64,000 nt of DNA from Vespula vulgaris (taxonomy: Eukaryota; Arthropoda; Insecta; Hymenoptera; Vespidae): contig NC_066587.1 in the NCBI RefSeq assembly GCF_905475345.1, forward strand, positions 1,557,070 to 1,621,069. Direction: 5' to 3'. A program made the position numbers and the translations under genes. The notes below the pieces were generated by a model that ran no database searches, was not told the origin of the DNA, and saw only the letters and a program-made list of their open reading frames with translations. The first letter of the stretch is position 1. Every line of letters starts with the position of its first letter. Below, in pieces: positions 63,646 to 64,000 of the stretch.

Positions 63646-64000
63646 GTATGTATATCAGACAGAGAGCGTGCTATTATATGTTTGCATTTGCGTCAACAAA
63701 CTTTCGTCAAGTTTCTGAATAGTGCATTTCCTGTAACTTTATCATTACCACCAAGTACAGTCTGGCAGTAATCATGACGATTAATTCGCGAGAAATTTTA
63801 TTGTACTTTCCTTATTGAGATTTAGATTTTGGATTATTTCTTTATTTGATAATAATTTTTTTTTTCTGTTTTTTTTTTCTTCTTCTTCCTTTTTAACTAA
63901 TAATTTCTACTTTTTTCTTTTTCTTTTCTTTCTTTTTCTCTCCGTGGATTTGTCCTTTCTACCTTGCTCTTTTCTTCTTTATATATTTCTTTCATATATA
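62293..64000. other. CtBP 3' flank/UTR, repeat-rich
   Basis: After the CtBP stop come CA and TACA tracts (about 62390-62530), GA tracts (62570-62665, 63079-63115, 63365-63391), an AAAG tetramer run (63116-63147) and TATG/TA repeats (63570-63655), then pyrimidine-rich sequence. It is probably the CtBP 3' UTR and downstream region. No gene is seen. Confidence 0.6.
63079..63147. repeat. (GA)n followed by (AAAG)n
   Basis: A GA dinucleotide run merges into about eight AAAG tetramers. Directly visible. Confidence 0.9.

Overview
The window looks like the nuclear genome of an insect, most likely a hymenopteran. It is AT-rich, with multi-exon genes and mostly short introns (about 60-600 bp). Exon junctions follow GT-AG rules with conserved reading frames. 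The proteins are typical metazoan housekeeping genes, CtBP carries the long C-terminal tail known from insect CtBP, and there is a degenerate (TTAGG)n block, the canonical insect telomere repeat. Hymenoptera is an inference from overall character; I could not run a search. Ten protein-coding genes were resolved to exon level, and in every one the joined exons give an uninterrupted, correctly phased frame.

Layout, left to right: 1-3141 AT-rich flank and the 3' end of the first gene; 3142-10006 (-) SCAF4/SCAF8-type RNA polymerase II CTD-binding termination factor; 11029-14739 (+) PIGG; 15106-16721 (-) GMPPA; 17473-19111 (-) PTPA; 19112-22535 intergenic, holding a 302-bp tandem repeat array and a 250-bp inverted-repeat element; 22536-24411 (+) PDIA6/P5 disulfide isomerase; 27830-30571 (-) trabid/ZRANB1 deubiquitinase; 32514-34519 (+) NDOR1; 35164-38027 (+) equilibrative nucleoside transporter; 41103-42648 (-) MAEA (CTLH E3 ligase); 44.1-64.0 kb (+) the CtBP locus. 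CtBP appears to have a CpG-rich promoter and leader exon near 44.2-44.8 kb, a roughly 14.7-kb first intron packed with microsatellites, seven coding exons at 59754-62292, and a repeat-rich 3' flank.

Three gene pairs are head-to-head (SCAF/PIGG, trabid/NDOR1, MAEA/CtBP), and their shared intergenic regions carry CpG, CRE, YY1-like or CCAAT signals. The genes do not form one pathway. They cover transcription (SCAF, CtBP), glycosylation and GPI anchors (PIGG, GMPPA), ER folding (PDIA6), ubiquitin signalling (trabid, MAEA), phosphatase activation (PTPA), Fe-S assembly redox (NDOR1) and nucleoside transport.

No novel enzymatic or defence system was found. The most interesting signals are regulatory or structural: a perfect ER-stress response element upstream of PDIA6, the 302-bp satellite, the inverted-repeat element, the interstitial TTAGG block, a GC-AG intron in PTPA, a tandem acceptor plus in-frame stop at the last CtBP intron, and the extreme repeat load of the CtBP first intron.
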